Notes: generated from the sequence alone by a model not told the origin. Positions 1-10,112 are shown, counted from the first letter of the stretch. The stretch: 15,636 bases of DNA from VYFG01 sp965248685 (GCA_965248685.1 CBDFKC010000001.1:1-15636), one strand, 5' to 3'. Translations and numbers: made by a program.

Positions 1-60
1 GTGACAAGCCCATGGCCTTGCCAAGCCCATGACCGTGCCAAGCCCATGGCCGTGCCAAGC

Positions 61-366
61 CGATGGCAGTGCCAAGCCCATGGCAGTGCCAAGCCCATGG
101 CCGTGCCAAGCCCATGGCAGTGCCAAGCCCAGGGCCGTGCCAAGCCCATGGCCGTGCCAAGCCCATGGCAGTGCCAAGCCCATGGCCGTGCCAAGCCCAT
201 GGCGGTGCCAAGCCCATGGTCGTGCCAAGCCCATGTCAGTGCCAAGCCCATGGCCGTGCGAAGCCCATGGCCGTGCCAAGCTCATGGCCTTGGCAAGCCC
301 ATGGCCGTGCCAAGCCCATGGCCGTGCCAAGCCCATGGCCGTGCCAAGCCCATGGCCGTGCCAAGC
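61..366. repeat. 306-bp (18-unit) module, left copy 1
   Basis: The module starts at a CGATGGCAG unit and carries ordered markers: CCAGGG at +68, a GGCGGTG unit, a GGTCGTG unit, a GTGCGAAG unit and CTCATGGCCTTGGCAAG at +220. The next CGATGGCAG lies at 367, so the spacing is exactly 18 units. The same ordered markers at the same distances are seen from 3729 and, with one base lost, from 14169. Confidence 0.8.
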
Positions 367-590
367 CGATGGCAGTGCCAAGCCCATGGCAGTGCCAAGC
401 CCATGGCCGTGCCAACCCCATGGCAGTGCCAAGCCCAGGGCCGTGCCAAGCCCATGGCCGTGCCAAGCCCATGGCAGTGCCAAGCCCATGGCCGTGGCAA
501 GCCCATGGCGGTGCCAAGCCCATGGTCGTGCCAAGCCCATGGCAGTGCCAAGCCCATGGCCGTGCCAAGCCCATCGCCGTGCCAAGCCCA
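367..590. repeat. 306-bp module, left copy 2 (partial)
   Basis: It starts with CGATGGCAG and has CCAGGG at 435 (+68) and GTGGCAAG near 493. It stays collinear with 4035-4258 at a constant offset of 3,668 bases, then breaks at a 9-base loss just before the first hairpin remnant. Confidence 0.75.
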
Positions 591-593
591 TGG

Positions 594-618
594 CGCGTGC
601 CACGTGCTATGTCCATGG
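594..618. repeat. Hairpin unit remnant 1, type 1-like
   Basis: The loop and right arm (GTGCTAT, GTCCATGG) are present, but the left arm is replaced by GTGCCAC. Compared with the collinear copy near 4273 this site has lost 9 bases. The exchange creates a CACGTG at 602-607. Confidence 0.7.
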
Positions 619-1292
619 CCGTGCCAATGGCCTTGCCCCATGGCCGTGCCAAGCCCATGGCCGTGCCAAGCCCATGGCCTTGCCAAGCCCATGACCGTGC
701 CAAGCCCATGGCCGTGCCAAGCCGATGGCAGTGCCAAGCCCATGGCAGTGCCAAGCCCATGGCCGTGCCAAGCCCATGGCAGTGCCAAGCCCATAGCCGT
801 GCCAAGCCCATGGCCGTGCCAAGCCCATGGCAGTGCCAAGCCCATGGCCCAAGCCCATGGCCAAGTGCCAAGCCCATGGCCGTGCCAAGCCCATGGCAGT
901 GCCAAGCCCATGGCCTTGCCAAGCCCATGACCGTGCCAAGCCCATGGCCGTGCCAAGCCGATGGCAGTGCCAAGCCCATGGCAGTGCCAAGCCCATGGCC
1001 GTGCCAAGCCCATGGCAGTGCCAAGCCCAGGGCCGTGCCAAGCCCGTGGCCGTGCCAAGCCCATGGCCGTGCCAAGCCCATGGCCGTGCCAAGCCCATGG
1101 CAGTGCCAAGCCCATGCCAAGCCCATGGCCGTGCCAAGCCCATGGTCGTGCCAAGCCCATGGCCGTGCCAAGCCCATGGCCGTGCCAAGCCCATCGCCGT
1201 GCCAAGCTCATGGCCTTGGCAAGCCCATGGCCGTGCCAAGCCCATGGCCGTGCCAAGCCCATGGCCGTGCCAAGCCCATGGCCGTGCCAAGC

Positions 1293-1315
1293 CCATGGAC
1301 GTGCTATGTCCATGG
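1293..1315. repeat. Inverted repeat 2, type 2, perfect arms
   Basis: Arms CCATGGAC and GTCCATGG are perfect around loop GTGCTAT. It is followed by a TCGTG unit and lies exactly 41 units (697 bases) after remnant 1. Confidence 0.9.
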
Positions 1316-2281
1316 TCGTGCCAAGCCCATGGCCTTGCCAAGCCCATGCCGTGCCAAGCCCATGGCCGTGCCAAGCCCATGGCCGTGCCAAGCCCATGGC
1401 AGTGACAAGCCCATGGCCTTGCCAAGCCCATGACCGTGCCAAGCCCATGGCCGTGCCAAGCCGATGGCAGTGCCAAGCCCATGGCAGTGCCAAGCCCATG
1501 GCCGTGCCAAGCCCATGGCAGTGCCAAGCCCATGGCCGTGCCAAGCCCATGGCCGTGCCAAGCCCATGGCAGTGCCAAGCCCATGGCCGTGCCAAGCCCA
1601 TGGCGGTGCCAAGCCCATGGTCGTGCCAAGCCCATGTGCCAAGCCCATGGCCCAAGCCCATCGCCGTGCCAAGCCATGGTGCCAAGCCCATGGCCGTGCC
1701 AAGCCCATGGCCGTGCCAACCCCATGACCGTGCCAAGCCCATGGCCGTGCCAAGCCATGGCAGTGCCAAGCCCATGGCAGTGCCAAGCCCATGGCCGTGC
1801 CAAGCCCATGGCAGTGCCAAGCCCAGGGCCGTGCCAAGCCCATGGCCGTGCCAAGCCCATGGCAGTGCCAAGCCCATGGCCGTGGCAAGTCCATGGCGGT
1901 GCCAAGCCCATGGTCGTGCCAAGCCCATGGCAGTGCCAAGCCCATGGCCGTGCCAAGCCCATCGCCGTGCCAAGCCCATGGCCGCGCCAAGCCCATGGCC
2001 GTGCCAAGCCCATGGCCGTGCCAAGCCCATGGCCGTGCCAAGCGCATGGCCGTGCCAAGCCCATGGCAGTGCCAAGCCCATGGCCTTGCCAAGCCCATGA
2101 CCGTGCCAAGCCCATGGCCGTGCCAAGCCGATGGCAGTGCCAAGCCCATGGCAGTGCCAAGCCCATGGCCGTGCCAAGCCCATGGCAGTGCCAAGCCCAT
2201 GGCCGTGCCAAGCCCATGGCCGTGCCAAGCCCATGGCCGTGCCAAGCCCATGGCAGTGCCAAGCCCATGGCCGTGGCAAGC

Positions 2282-2304
2282 CCATGGACGTGCTATGTCC
2301 ATGG
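2282..2304. repeat. Inverted repeat 3, type 3, perfect arms
   Basis: Arms are perfect and the loop is GTGCTAT. It is followed by the type 3 signature CCAATGGCCCTGCGAAG, as at 4562 and 6009. Confidence 0.9.
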
Positions 2305-3053
2305 CCGTGCCAAGCCAATGGCCCTGCGAAGCCCATGGCCGTGCCAAGCCCATGGCAGTGCCAAGCCATGGCCTTGCCAAGCCCATGACCGTGCCAAGCC
2401 CATGGCCGTGCCAAGCCCATGGCCGTGCCAAGCCCATGGCAGTGCCAAGCCCATGGCCGTGCCAAGCCCCATGGCCCATGGCCGTGCCAAGCCCATGGCC
2501 GTGCCCAGCCCATGGTCGTGCCAAGCCCATGGCCGTGCCAAGCCCATGGCCGTGCGAAGCCCATGGCCGGGCCAAGTGCCAAGCCCATGGCCGTGCCAAG
2601 CCCATGGCCGTGCCACGCCCATGGCCGTGCCAAGCCCATGGCCAAGCCCATGGCAGTGCCAAGCCCATGGCAGTGCCAAGCCAATGGCCTTGCCAAGCCC
2701 AACCGTGCCAAGCCCATGGCCGTGCCAAGCCCATGGCCGTGCCAAGCCCATGGCCGTGCCAAGCCCATGGCCGTGCCAAGCCCATGGCAGTGCCAAGCCC
2801 ATGGCCGTGCCAAGCCCATGGCCGTGCCAAGCCCATGGCCGTGCCAAGCCCATGGCCGTGCGAAACCCATGGCAGTGCCAAGCCCATGGCCGTGACAAGC
2901 CCATGGCCGTGCCAAGCCCATGGCCGTGCCAAGCCCATGGCCGTGCCAAGCCGATCGCCGTGCCAAGCCCATGGCCGTGGCAAGCCCATGGCCGTGCCAA
3001 GCCCATGGCCGTGCCAAGCCCATGGCCGTGCCAAGCCCATGGCCGTGCCAAGC

Positions 3054-3076
3054 CCATGGACGTGCTATGTCCATGG
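3054..3076. repeat. Inverted repeat 4, type 1, perfect arms
   Basis: Arms are perfect and the loop is GTGCTAT. The following unit carries GTGACAAG, as at 6757 and 8720. Confidence 0.9.
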
Positions 3077-3426
3077 CCGTGACAAGCCCATGGCCGTGCC
3101 AAGCCCATGGTCGTGCCAAGCCCATGGCAGTGCCAAGCCCATGGCCTTGCCAAGCCCATGGCCGTGCCAAGCCCATGGCCGTGCCAAGCCCATGGCCGTG
3201 CCAAGCCCATGGCAGTGCCAAGCCCATGGCCTTGCCAAGCCCATGCCGTGCCAAGCCCATGGCCGTGCCAAGCCCATGGCCGTGCCAAGCCCATGGCAGT
3301 GCCAAGCCCATGGCCGTGCCAAGCCCATGGCAGTGTCAAGCCCTGGGCCGTGCCAAGCCCGTGGCCGTGCCAAGCCCATGGCCGTGCGAAGCCCATGGCA
3401 GTGCCAAGCCCATGGCCGTGGCAAGC

Positions 3427-3449
3427 CCATGGACGTGCTATGTCCATGG
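3427..3449. repeat. Inverted repeat 5, type 3, perfect arms
   Basis: Arms are perfect and the loop is GTGCTAT. The downstream type 3 signature is shortened to GCATGGCCCTGCGAAG. It lies 373 bases after inverted repeat 4, almost the 374 bases (22 units) that separate the 8720 and 9094 copies. Confidence 0.9.
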
Positions 3450-3687
3450 CCCTGCCAAGCATGGCCCTGCGAAGCCCATGGCCGTGCCAAGCCCATGGCA
3501 GTGCCAAGCCCATGGCCGTGCCAAGCCCATGCCGTGCCAAGCTCATCGCCGTGCCAAGCCCATGGCCGCGCCAAGCCCATGGCCGTGCCAAGCCATGGCC
3601 GTGCCAAGCCCATGGCCGTGCCAAGCCCATGACCGTGCCAAGCCCATGGCCGTGCCAAGCCCATGGCCGTGCCAAGCCCATGGCAGT

Positions 3688-4258
3688 GCCAAGCCCATGA
3701 CCGTGCCAAGCCCATGGCCGTGCCAAGCCCATGGCAGTGCCAAGCCCATGGCAGTGCCAAGCCCATGGCCGTGCCAAGCCCATGGCAGTGCCAAGCCCAG
3801 GGCCGTGCCAAGCCCATGGCCGTGCCAAGCCCATGGCAGTGCCAAGCCCATGGCCGTGGCAAGCCCATGGCGGTGCCAAGCCCATGGTCGTGCCAAGCCC
3901 ATGTCAGTGCCAAGCCCATGGCCGTGCGAAGCCCATCGCCGTGCCAAGCTCATGGCCTTGGCAAGCCCATGGCCGTGCCAAGCCCATGGCCGTGCCAAGC
4001 CCATGACCGTGCCAAGCCCATGGCCGTGCCAAGCCGATGGCAGTGCCAAGCCCATGGCAGTGCCAAGCCCATGGCCGTGCCAAGCCCATGGCAGTGCCAA
4101 GCCCAGGGCCGTACCAAGCCCATGGCCGTGCCAAGCCCATGGCAGTGCCAAGCCCATGGCCGTGGCAAGTCCATGGCGGTGCCAAGCCCATGGTCGTGCC
4201 AAGCCGATGGCAGTGCCAAGCCCATGGCCGTGCCAAGCCCAACGCCGTGTCAAGCCCA
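3688..4258. repeat. ~570-bp block duplicated from positions 20-590
   Basis: Markers match the left edge at a constant offset of 3,668 bases: CCAGGG (129/3797 and 435/4103), CCATGTCAGTG (231/3899), CTCATGG (281/3949), CGATGG (367/4035), GCCGTGG (491/4159) and the CATCGCC or CAACGCC site (571/4239). I found only a few substitutions and no length change across this span. It contains a complete 306-bp module (3729-4034) and most of a second one. Confidence 0.82.
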
Positions 4259-4272
4259 TGGCCGTGCCAAGC

Positions 4273-4295
4273 CCATGGACGTGCTATGTCCATGT
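4273..4295. repeat. Inverted repeat 6, type 1, one arm mismatch
   Basis: The left arm is perfect; the right arm ends GTCCATGT, so one of eight pairs is lost. The unit then reads ACGTGCCAAG, a variant shared with the remnant near 5743. Confidence 0.85.
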
Positions 4296-4561
4296 ACGTG
4301 CCAAGCCCATGGCCTTGCCAAGCGCATGGCCGTGCCAAGCCCATGGCAGTGCCAAGCCCATGGCCTTGCCAAGCCCATGACCGTGCCAAGCCCATGGCCG
4401 TGCCAAGCCCATGGCAGTGCCAAGCCCATGGCAGTGCCAAGCCCATGGCCGTGCCAAGCCCATGGCAGTGCGAAGCCCATAGCCGTGACAAGCCCGTGGC
4501 CGTGCCAAGCCCATGGCCGTGCCAAGGCCATGGCAGTGCCAAGCCCATGGCCGTGGCAAGC

Positions 4562-4584
4562 CCATGGACGTGCTATGTCCATGG
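4562..4584. repeat. Inverted repeat 7, type 3, perfect arms
   Basis: Arms are perfect and the loop is GTGCTAT. It lies exactly 17 units (289 bases) after inverted repeat 6 and opens HOR-A copy 1. Confidence 0.9.
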
Positions 4585-5288
4585 CCGTGCCAAGCCAATG
4601 GCCCTGCGAAGCCCATGGCCGTGCCAAGCCCATGGCAGTGCCAAGCCCATGGCTTTGCCAAGCCCATGACCGTGCCAAGCCCATGGCCGTGCCAAGCCCA
4701 TGGCCGTGCCAAGCCCATGGCAGTGCCAAGCCCATGGCCGTGCCAAGCCCATGGCAGTGCCAAGCCCATGGCAGAGCCTGGCACATGGCCGTGCCAAGCC
4801 CACCGTGCCCAGCCCATGGTCGTGCCAAGCCCATGGCAGTGCGAAGCCCATGGCCGTGCGAAGCCCATGGCCGGGCCAAGCCTATGGCCTTGCAAAGGGC
4901 ATGGCCGTGCCAAGCCCATCGCCGTGTCACGCCCATGGCCGTGCCAAGCCCATGGCCGTGCCAAGCCCATGGCCGTGCCAAGCCCATGGCCGTGCCAAGC
5001 AATGGCCATGCCAAGCCCATGACCGTGCCAAGCCCATGGCCGTGCCAAGCCCATGGCCGTGCCAAGCCCATGGCAGTGCCAAGCCCATGGCCGTGCCAAG
5101 CCCATGGCAGTGCCTGGCCCATGGCCGTGCCAAGCCCATGGCCGTGTCAAGCCCATGGCCGTGCCAAGCCCATGGCCGTGCGAAACCCATGGCAGTGCCA
5201 AGCCCATGGCCGTGACAAGCCCATGGCCGTGCCAAGCCCATGGCCGTGCCAAGCCCATGGCCGTGCCAAGCCCATGGCCGTGCCAAGC

Positions 5289-5311
5289 CCATGGACGTGC
5301 TATGTCCAAGG
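5289..5311. repeat. Inverted repeat 8, type 1, right arm damaged
   Basis: The left arm and loop are intact; the right arm reads GTCCAAGG and the following unit is truncated (GCCCAAGCCC). The collinear copy at 6757 is intact, so the damage is local to this copy. Confidence 0.8.
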
Positions 5312-5731
5312 CCCAAGCCCATGGCCTTGCCAAGCGCATGGCCGTGCCAAGCCCATGGCAGTGCCAAGCCCATGGCCTTGAAAAGCCCATGGCCGTGCCA
5401 AGCCCATGGCCGTGCCAAGCCCATGGCCGTACCAAACCCATGGCAGTGACAAGCCCATGGCCGTGCCAAGCCCATGGCCGTGCCAAGCCCATGGCCGTGC
5501 CAAGCCGATGGCGGTGCCAAGCCCATGGCAGTGCCAAGCCCATGGCCGGCCATGCCAAGCCCAGGGCCGTACCAAGCCCATGGCCGTGCCAAGCCCATGG
5601 CAGTGCCAAGCCCATGGCCGTGGCAAGCCCATGGCGGTGCCAAGCCCATGGTCGTGCCAAGCCCATGGCAGTGCCAAGCCCATGGCCGTGCCAAGCCCAT
5701 CGCCGTGTCAAGCCCATGGCCGTGCCAAGCC

Positions 5732-5750
5732 CATGGTCCATGTACGTGCC
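5732..5750. repeat. Hairpin unit remnant 9
   Basis: The sequence reads CCATGGTCCATGTACGTGCC: the right arm is joined straight to a normal CCATGG, removing the rest of the left arm and the loop. The trailing TACGTGCC matches the downstream side of inverted repeat 6. Confidence 0.6.
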
Positions 5751-6008
5751 AAGCCCATGGCCGTGCCAAGCCCATGGCCGTGCCAAGCCCATGGCAGTGC
5801 CAAGCCCATGGCCTTGCCAAGCCCATGACCGTGCCAAGCCCATGGCCGTGCCAAGCCGATGGCAGTGCCAAGCCCATGGCAGTGCCAAGCCCATGGCCGT
5901 GCCAAGCCCATGGCAGTGCAAGCCCATGGCCGTGCCAAGCCCATGGCCGTGCCAAGCCCATGGCCGTGCCAAGCCCATGGCAGTGCCAAGCCCATGGCCG
6001 TGCCAAGC

Positions 6009-6031
6009 CCATGGACGTGCTATGTCCATGG
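6009..6031. repeat. Inverted repeat 10, type 3, perfect arms
   Basis: Arms are perfect and the loop is GTGCTAT. It opens HOR-A copy 2, 1,447 bases after inverted repeat 7. Confidence 0.9.
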
Positions 6032-6756
6032 CCGTGCCAAGCCAATGGCCCTGCGAAGCCCATGGCCGTGCCAAGCCCATGGCAGTGCCAAGCCAATGGC
6101 TTTGCCAAGCCCATGACCGTGCCAAGCCCATGGCCGTGCCAAGCCCATGGCCGTGCCAAGCCCATGGCAGTGCCAAGCCCATGGCCGTGCCAAGCCCATG
6201 GCAGTGCCAAGCCCATGGCAGTGCCTGGCACATGGCCGTGCCAAGCGCATGACCGTGCCCAGCCCATGGTCGTGCCAAGCCCATGGCAGTGCGAAGCCCA
6301 TGGCCGTGCGAAGCCCATGGCCGGGCCAAGCCTATGGCCTTGCAAAGCCCATGGCCGTGCCAAGCCCATCGCCGTGTCACGCCCATGGCCGTGCCAAGCC
6401 CATTGCCGTCCGAAACCCATGGCCCTGCGAAGCCCATGGCCGTGCCAAGCCCATGGCAGTGCCAAGCCAATGGCCTTGCCAAGCCCATGACCGTGCCAAG
6501 CCCATGGCCGTGCCAATCCCCTGGCCGTGCCAAGCCCATGGCAGTGCCAAGCCCATGGCCGTGCCAAGCCCATGGCAGTGCCTGGCCCATGGCCGTGCCA
6601 AGCCCATGGCCGTGTCAAGCCCATGGCCGTGCCAAGCCCATGGCCGTCCGAAACCCATGGCAGTGCCAAGCCCATGGCCGTGACAAGCCCATGGCCGTGC
6701 CAAGCCCATGGCTGTGCCAAGCCCATGGCCGTGCCAAGCCCATGGCCGTGCCAAGC

Positions 6757-6779
6757 CCATGGACGTGCTATGTCCATGG
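6757..6779. repeat. Inverted repeat 11, type 1, perfect arms
   Basis: Arms are perfect and the loop is GTGCTAT. It lies exactly 44 units (748 bases) after inverted repeat 10. Followed by GTGACAAG and GCCTTGCCAAGCGC. Confidence 0.9.
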
Positions 6780-7435
6780 CCGTGACAAGCCCATGGCCTT
6801 GCCAAGCGCATGGCCGTGCCAAGCCCATGGCAGTGCCAAGCCCATGGCCTTGCCAAGCCCATGACCGTGCCAAGCTCATGGCCGTGCCAAGCCCATGGCC
6901 GTACCAAACCCATGGCAGTGACAAGCCCATGGCCTTGCCAAGCTCATGACCGTGCCAAGCCCATGGCCGTGCCAAGCCGATGGCGGTGCCAAGCCCATGG
7001 CAGTGCCAAGCCCATGGCCGTGCCAAGCCCATGGCAGTGTCAAGCCCTGGGCCGTGCCAAGTCCGTGGCCGTGCCAAGCCCATGGCCGTGCCAAGCCCAT
7101 GGCAGTGCCAAGCCCATGGCCGTGGCAAGCCCATGGCCGTGCCAAGCCCATGGCCCTGCGAAGCCCATGGCCGTGCCAAGCCCATGGCAGTGCCAAGCCA
7201 TGGCCGTGCCAAGCCCATGACCGTGCCAAGCCCATGGCCGTGCCAAGCCCATGGCCGTGCCAAGCCCATGGCGGTGCCAAGCCAATGGTCGTGCCAAGCC
7301 CATGGCAGTGCCAAGCACATGGCCGTGCGAAGCCCATCGCCGTGCCAAGCTCATGGTCTTGGCAAGCCCATGGCCGTGCCAAGCCCATGCCCGTGCCAAA
7401 CCCATCGCCGTGCCAAGCCCATGGCCGTGCCAAGC

Positions 7436-7458
7436 CCATGGACGTGCTATGTCCATGG
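7436..7458. repeat. Inverted repeat 12, type 1, perfect arms
   Basis: Arms are perfect and the loop is GTGCTAT. Its collinear partner is inverted repeat 16 at 9432. Confidence 0.9.
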
Positions 7459-7965
7459 CCGTGCCAAGCCCATGGCCTTGCCAAGCGCATGGCCGTGCCA
7501 AGCCGATGGCAGTGCCAAGCCCATGGCAGTGCCAAGCCCATGGCCGCGCCAAGCCCATGGCAGTGCCAAGCCCAGCCGTGCCAAGCCCGTGGCCGTGCCA
7601 AGCCCATGGCCGTGCCAAGCCCATGGCAGTGCCCATGGCCTTGCCAAGCCCATGACCGTGCCAAGCCCATGGCCGTGCCAAATGGCCGTGCCAAGCCGAT
7701 AGTGCCAAGCCCATGGCAGTGCCAAGCCCATGGCCGTGCCAAGCCCATGGCAGTGCCAAGCCCAGGGCCGTGCCAAGCCCATGGCCGTGGCAAGCCCATG
7801 GCCGTGCCAAGCCCATGGCAGTGCCAAGCCCATGGCCGTGCGAAGCCCATCGCCGTGCCAAGCTCATGGCCTTGGCAAGCCCATGGCCGTGCCAAGCCCA
7901 TGGCCATGCCAAGCCCATCGCCGTGCCAAGCCCATCGCCGTGCCAAGCCCATAGCCGCGCCAAGC

Positions 7966-7988
7966 CCATGGACGTGCTATGTCCATGG
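7966..7988. repeat. Inverted repeat 13, type 2, perfect arms
   Basis: Arms are perfect and the loop is GTGCTAT. It is preceded by a GCCGCGCC unit and followed by GGTCGTGC and GGCAGTTCC, the type 2 context later seen at 9886. Confidence 0.9.
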
Positions 7989-8719
7989 TCGTGCAAAGCC
8001 CATGGCCGTGCCAAGCGCATGGCCGTGCCAAGCCCATGGCAGTTCCAAGCCCATGGCCTTGCCAAGCCCATGACCGTGCCAAGCCCATGGCCGTGCCAAG
8101 CCCATGGCCGTGCCAAGCCCATGGCCTTGCCAAGCCCATGGCCCATGGCTGTGCCAAGCCCATGGCAGTGCCAAGCCCATGGCAGTGCCAAGCCCATGAC
8201 CGTGCCAAGCCCATGGCCGTGCCAACCCCATGGCCGTGCCAAGCCCATGGCAGTGCCAAGCCCAGGGCCGTGCCAAGCCAATGGCCTTGCCAAGCCCATG
8301 GCCGTGCCAACCCCATGACCGTGCCAAGCCCATGGCCGTGCCAAGCCCATGGCCGTGCCAAGCGCATGGCCGTGCCCAGGCCATGGTCGTGCCAAGCCCA
8401 TGGCAGTGCGAAGCCCATGGCCGTGCGAAGCCCATGGCCGGGCCAAGCCCATGGCCTTGCAAAGCCCATGGCCGTGTCAAGCCCATGGCCGTGTCAAGCC
8501 CATGGCCGTGCCAAGCCCATGGCCGTCCGAAACCCATGGCAGTGCCAAGCCCATGGCCGTGACAAGCCCATGGCCGTGCCAAGCCCATGGCCGTGCCAAG
8601 CCCATGGCCGTGCCAAGCCCATCGCCGTGTCAAGCTCATGGCCTTGGCAACCCATGGCCGTGCCAAGCCCATGGCCGTGCCAAGCCCATCGCCGTGCCAA
8701 GCCCATGGCCGTGCCAAGC

Positions 8720-8742
8720 CCATGGACGTGCTATGTCCATGG
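8720..8742. repeat. Inverted repeat 14, type 1, perfect arms
   Basis: Arms are perfect and the loop is GTGCTAT. It is the collinear partner of inverted repeat 11, with identical downstream context. Confidence 0.9.
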
Positions 8743-9093
8743 CCGTGACAAGCCCATGGCCTTGCCAAGCGCATGGCCGTGCCAAGCCCATGGCAGTGCC
8801 AAGCCCATGGCCTTGCCAAGCCCATGACCGTGCCAAGCTCATGGCCGTGCCAAGCCCATGGCCGTGCCAAGCCCATGGCAGTGACAAGCCCATGGCCTTG
8901 CCAAGCCCATGACCGTGCCAAGCCCATGGCCGTGCCAAGCCGATGGCGGTGCCAAGCCCATGGCAGTGCCAAGCCCATGGCCGTGCCAAGCCCATGGCAG
9001 TGTCAAGCCCTGGGCCGTGCCAAGTCCGTGGCCGTGCCAAGCCCATGGCCGTGCCAAGCCCATGGCAGTGCCAAGCCCATGGCCGTGGCAAGC

Positions 9094-9116
9094 CCATGGA
9101 CCTGCTATGTCCATGG
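9094..9116. repeat. Inverted repeat 15, type 3, perfect arms, CTGCTAT loop
   Basis: The arms are perfect; the loop is CTGCTAT, a change shared with 10090, 11153 and 12273 and so diagnostic of HOR-B type 3. It lies exactly 22 units after inverted repeat 14. Confidence 0.9.
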
Positions 9117-9431
9117 CCCTGCCAAGCCAATGGCCCTGCGAAGCCCATGGCCCGGCCAAGCCCATGGCAGTGCCAAGCCAATGGCCTTGCCAAGCCCATG
9201 ACCGTGCCAGGCCCATGGCCGTGCCAATCCCCTGACCGTGCCAAGCCCATGCCCGTGCCAAGCCATGGCGGTGCCAAGCCCATGGTCGTGCCAAGCCCAT
9301 GGCAGTGCCAAGCACATGGCCGTGCGAATCCCATCGCGTGCCAAGCTCATGGTCTTGGCAAGCCCATGGCCGTGCCAAGCCCATGCCCGTGACAAGCCCA
9401 TCGCCGTGCCAAGCCCATGGCCGTGCCAAGC

Positions 9432-9454
9432 CCATGGACGTGCTATGTCCATGG
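9432..9454. repeat. Inverted repeat 16, type 1, perfect arms
   Basis: Arms are perfect and the loop is GTGCTAT. It lies 338 bases after the type 3 hairpin of the same HOR-B copy. Confidence 0.9.
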
Positions 9455-9885
9455 CCGTGCCAAGCCCATGGCCTTGCCAAGCGCATGGCCGTGCCAAGCC
9501 GATGGCAGTGCCAAGCCCATGGCAGTGCCAAGCCCATGGCCGCGCCAAGCCCATGGCAGTGCCAAGCCCAGAGCCGTGTCAAGCCCGTGGCCGTGCCAAG
9601 CCCATGGCCGTACCAAGCCCATGGCAGTGACAAGCCCATGGCCATGCCAAGCCCATGACCGTGCCAAGCCCATGGCCGTGCGAAGCCGATGGCAGTGCCA
9701 AGCCCATGGCAGTGCCAAGCCCATGGCCGTGCCAAGCCCATGGAAGTGCCAAGCCCAGGGCCGTGCCAAGCCCGTGGCCGTGCCAAGCCCATCGCCGTGC
9801 CAAGCTCATGGCCTTGGCAAGCCCATGGCCGTGCCAAGCCCATGGCCGTGCCAAGCCCATGGCCAAGCCCATGGCCGCGCCAAGC

Positions 9886-9908
9886 CCATGGACGTGCTAT
9901 GTCCATGG
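9886..9908. repeat. Inverted repeat 17, type 2, perfect arms
   Basis: Arms are perfect and the loop is GTGCTAT. It is 454 bases after type 1 and 204 bases (exactly 12 units) before the next type 3. Confidence 0.9.
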
Positions 9909-10089
9909 TCGTGCCAAGCCCATGGCCTTTCCAAGCGCATGGCCGTGCCAAGCCCATGGCAGTTCCAAGCCCATGGCCTTGCCAAGCCCATGGCAGTGTC
10001 AAGCCCTGGGCCGTGCCAAGTCCGTGGCCGTGCCAAGCCCATGGCCGTGCCAAGCCCATGGCAGTGCCAAGCCCATAGCCGTGGCAAGC

Positions 10090-10112
10090 CCATGGACCTG
10101 CTATGTCCATGG
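10090..10112. repeat. Inverted repeat 18, type 3, perfect arms, CTGCTAT loop
   Basis: Arms are perfect. It opens HOR-B copy 2, 996 bases after inverted repeat 15. Confidence 0.9.

Larger units (their letters stand above)
1..4561. repeat. Left mosaic domain of the satellite
   Basis: This part has no single higher-order period. Hairpin spacings are irregular: 697 (exactly 41 units), 989, 772, 373, 846 and 289 bases (exactly 17 units). It contains the 306-bp module described separately and many truncated or fused units, for example near 845-870, 1628-1680, 2461-2480, 2570-2585 and 2695-2705. A motif made of a GCCTTGCC unit, a CATGACCG unit and then a CCGATGGCAG unit starts near 17, 679, 915, 1418 and 2085, marking local duplications. 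I see no coding or regulatory element. Confidence 0.8.
4562..6008. repeat. HOR-A copy 1 (~1.45 kb higher-order repeat)
   Basis: It opens with a type 3 hairpin and carries ordered rare markers also found in copy 2: GGCTTTGCC, GCCTGGCACATGG, GTGCCCAGCCCATGGTCG, GGCCGGGCC at 4869, CCTATGGCCTTGCAAAG, GTGTCACGCCC, TGCCTGGCCC at 5111, CGAAACCC, a type 1 hairpin at 5289 and GTACCAAACCC at 5429. The offset to copy 2 drifts only from 1,447 to 1,472 bases, through a few small length changes. Collinearity is lost near 5535, where this copy switches to a GGCCGGCCATGCC junction and then CCAGGGCCGTACC. Confidence 0.85.
6009..7435. repeat. HOR-A copy 2
   Basis: It repeats the marker order of copy 1: GCCTGGCACATGG, GGCCGGGCC at 6319, GCAAAGCCC, GTGTCACGCCC, TGCCTGGCCC at 6579, a type 1 hairpin at 6757, GTACCAAACCC at 6901 and CGATGGCGG at 6978. 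After about 7005 it departs from copy 1 into GTGTCAAGCCCTGGGCC, CCCTGCGAAG and a GGTCTTGGCAAG unit, the arrangement that later characterises HOR-B. A third partial run of HOR-A markers, including GGCCGGGCC at 8436 and CGTCCGAAACCC at 8523, lies in the transitional region. Confidence 0.83.
7436..9093. repeat. Transitional satellite region between HOR-A and HOR-B
   Basis: The region mixes markers of both higher-order types. 8720-9098 is collinear with 6757-7135 at a constant offset of 1,963 bases (hairpin, CGATGGCGG 6978/8941, TGTCAAG 7038/9001, CCGTGG 7120/9083). Beyond that point the offset rises to about 1,996, because the later copy has gained the type 3 hairpin and extra unit material. The stretch 7555-7710 is rich in broken units. 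No gene or unique sequence is present. Confidence 0.75.
9094..10089. repeat. HOR-B copy 1 (996 bp)
   Basis: The copy holds hairpins in the order type 3 (9094), type 1 (9432), type 2 (9886). Between types 3 and 1 it carries CCAATCCCCTGACCG, CATGCCCGTG, GCACATGG, CGAATCCCATCGCGTG (9325) and GGTCTTGGCAAG. Between types 1 and 2 it carries two CGATGGCAG units, CCAGAGCC and GGAAGTGCC. After type 2 it carries CCTTTCCAAGCGC, GGCAGTTCC, GTGTCAAGCCCTGGG and AAGTCCGTGG. The same list in the same order defines copies 2 and 3. Confidence 0.88.

Noticed and set aside
602..607. E-box or G-box (CACGTG) as a regulatory site
   Set aside because: It is a single occurrence made by a 9-base loss at a damaged hairpin unit, with no gene nearby.
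282..3311. A 1,009-codon open frame on the - strand, and other frames of 300-800 codons on both strands, as protein-coding genes
   Set aside because: The consensus unit is stop-free in all six frames, so long frames are expected by construction. Competing frames of similar length overlap everywhere on both strands, length changes are not multiples of three, and there is no codon bias, unique N-terminus, splice structure or recognised domain.
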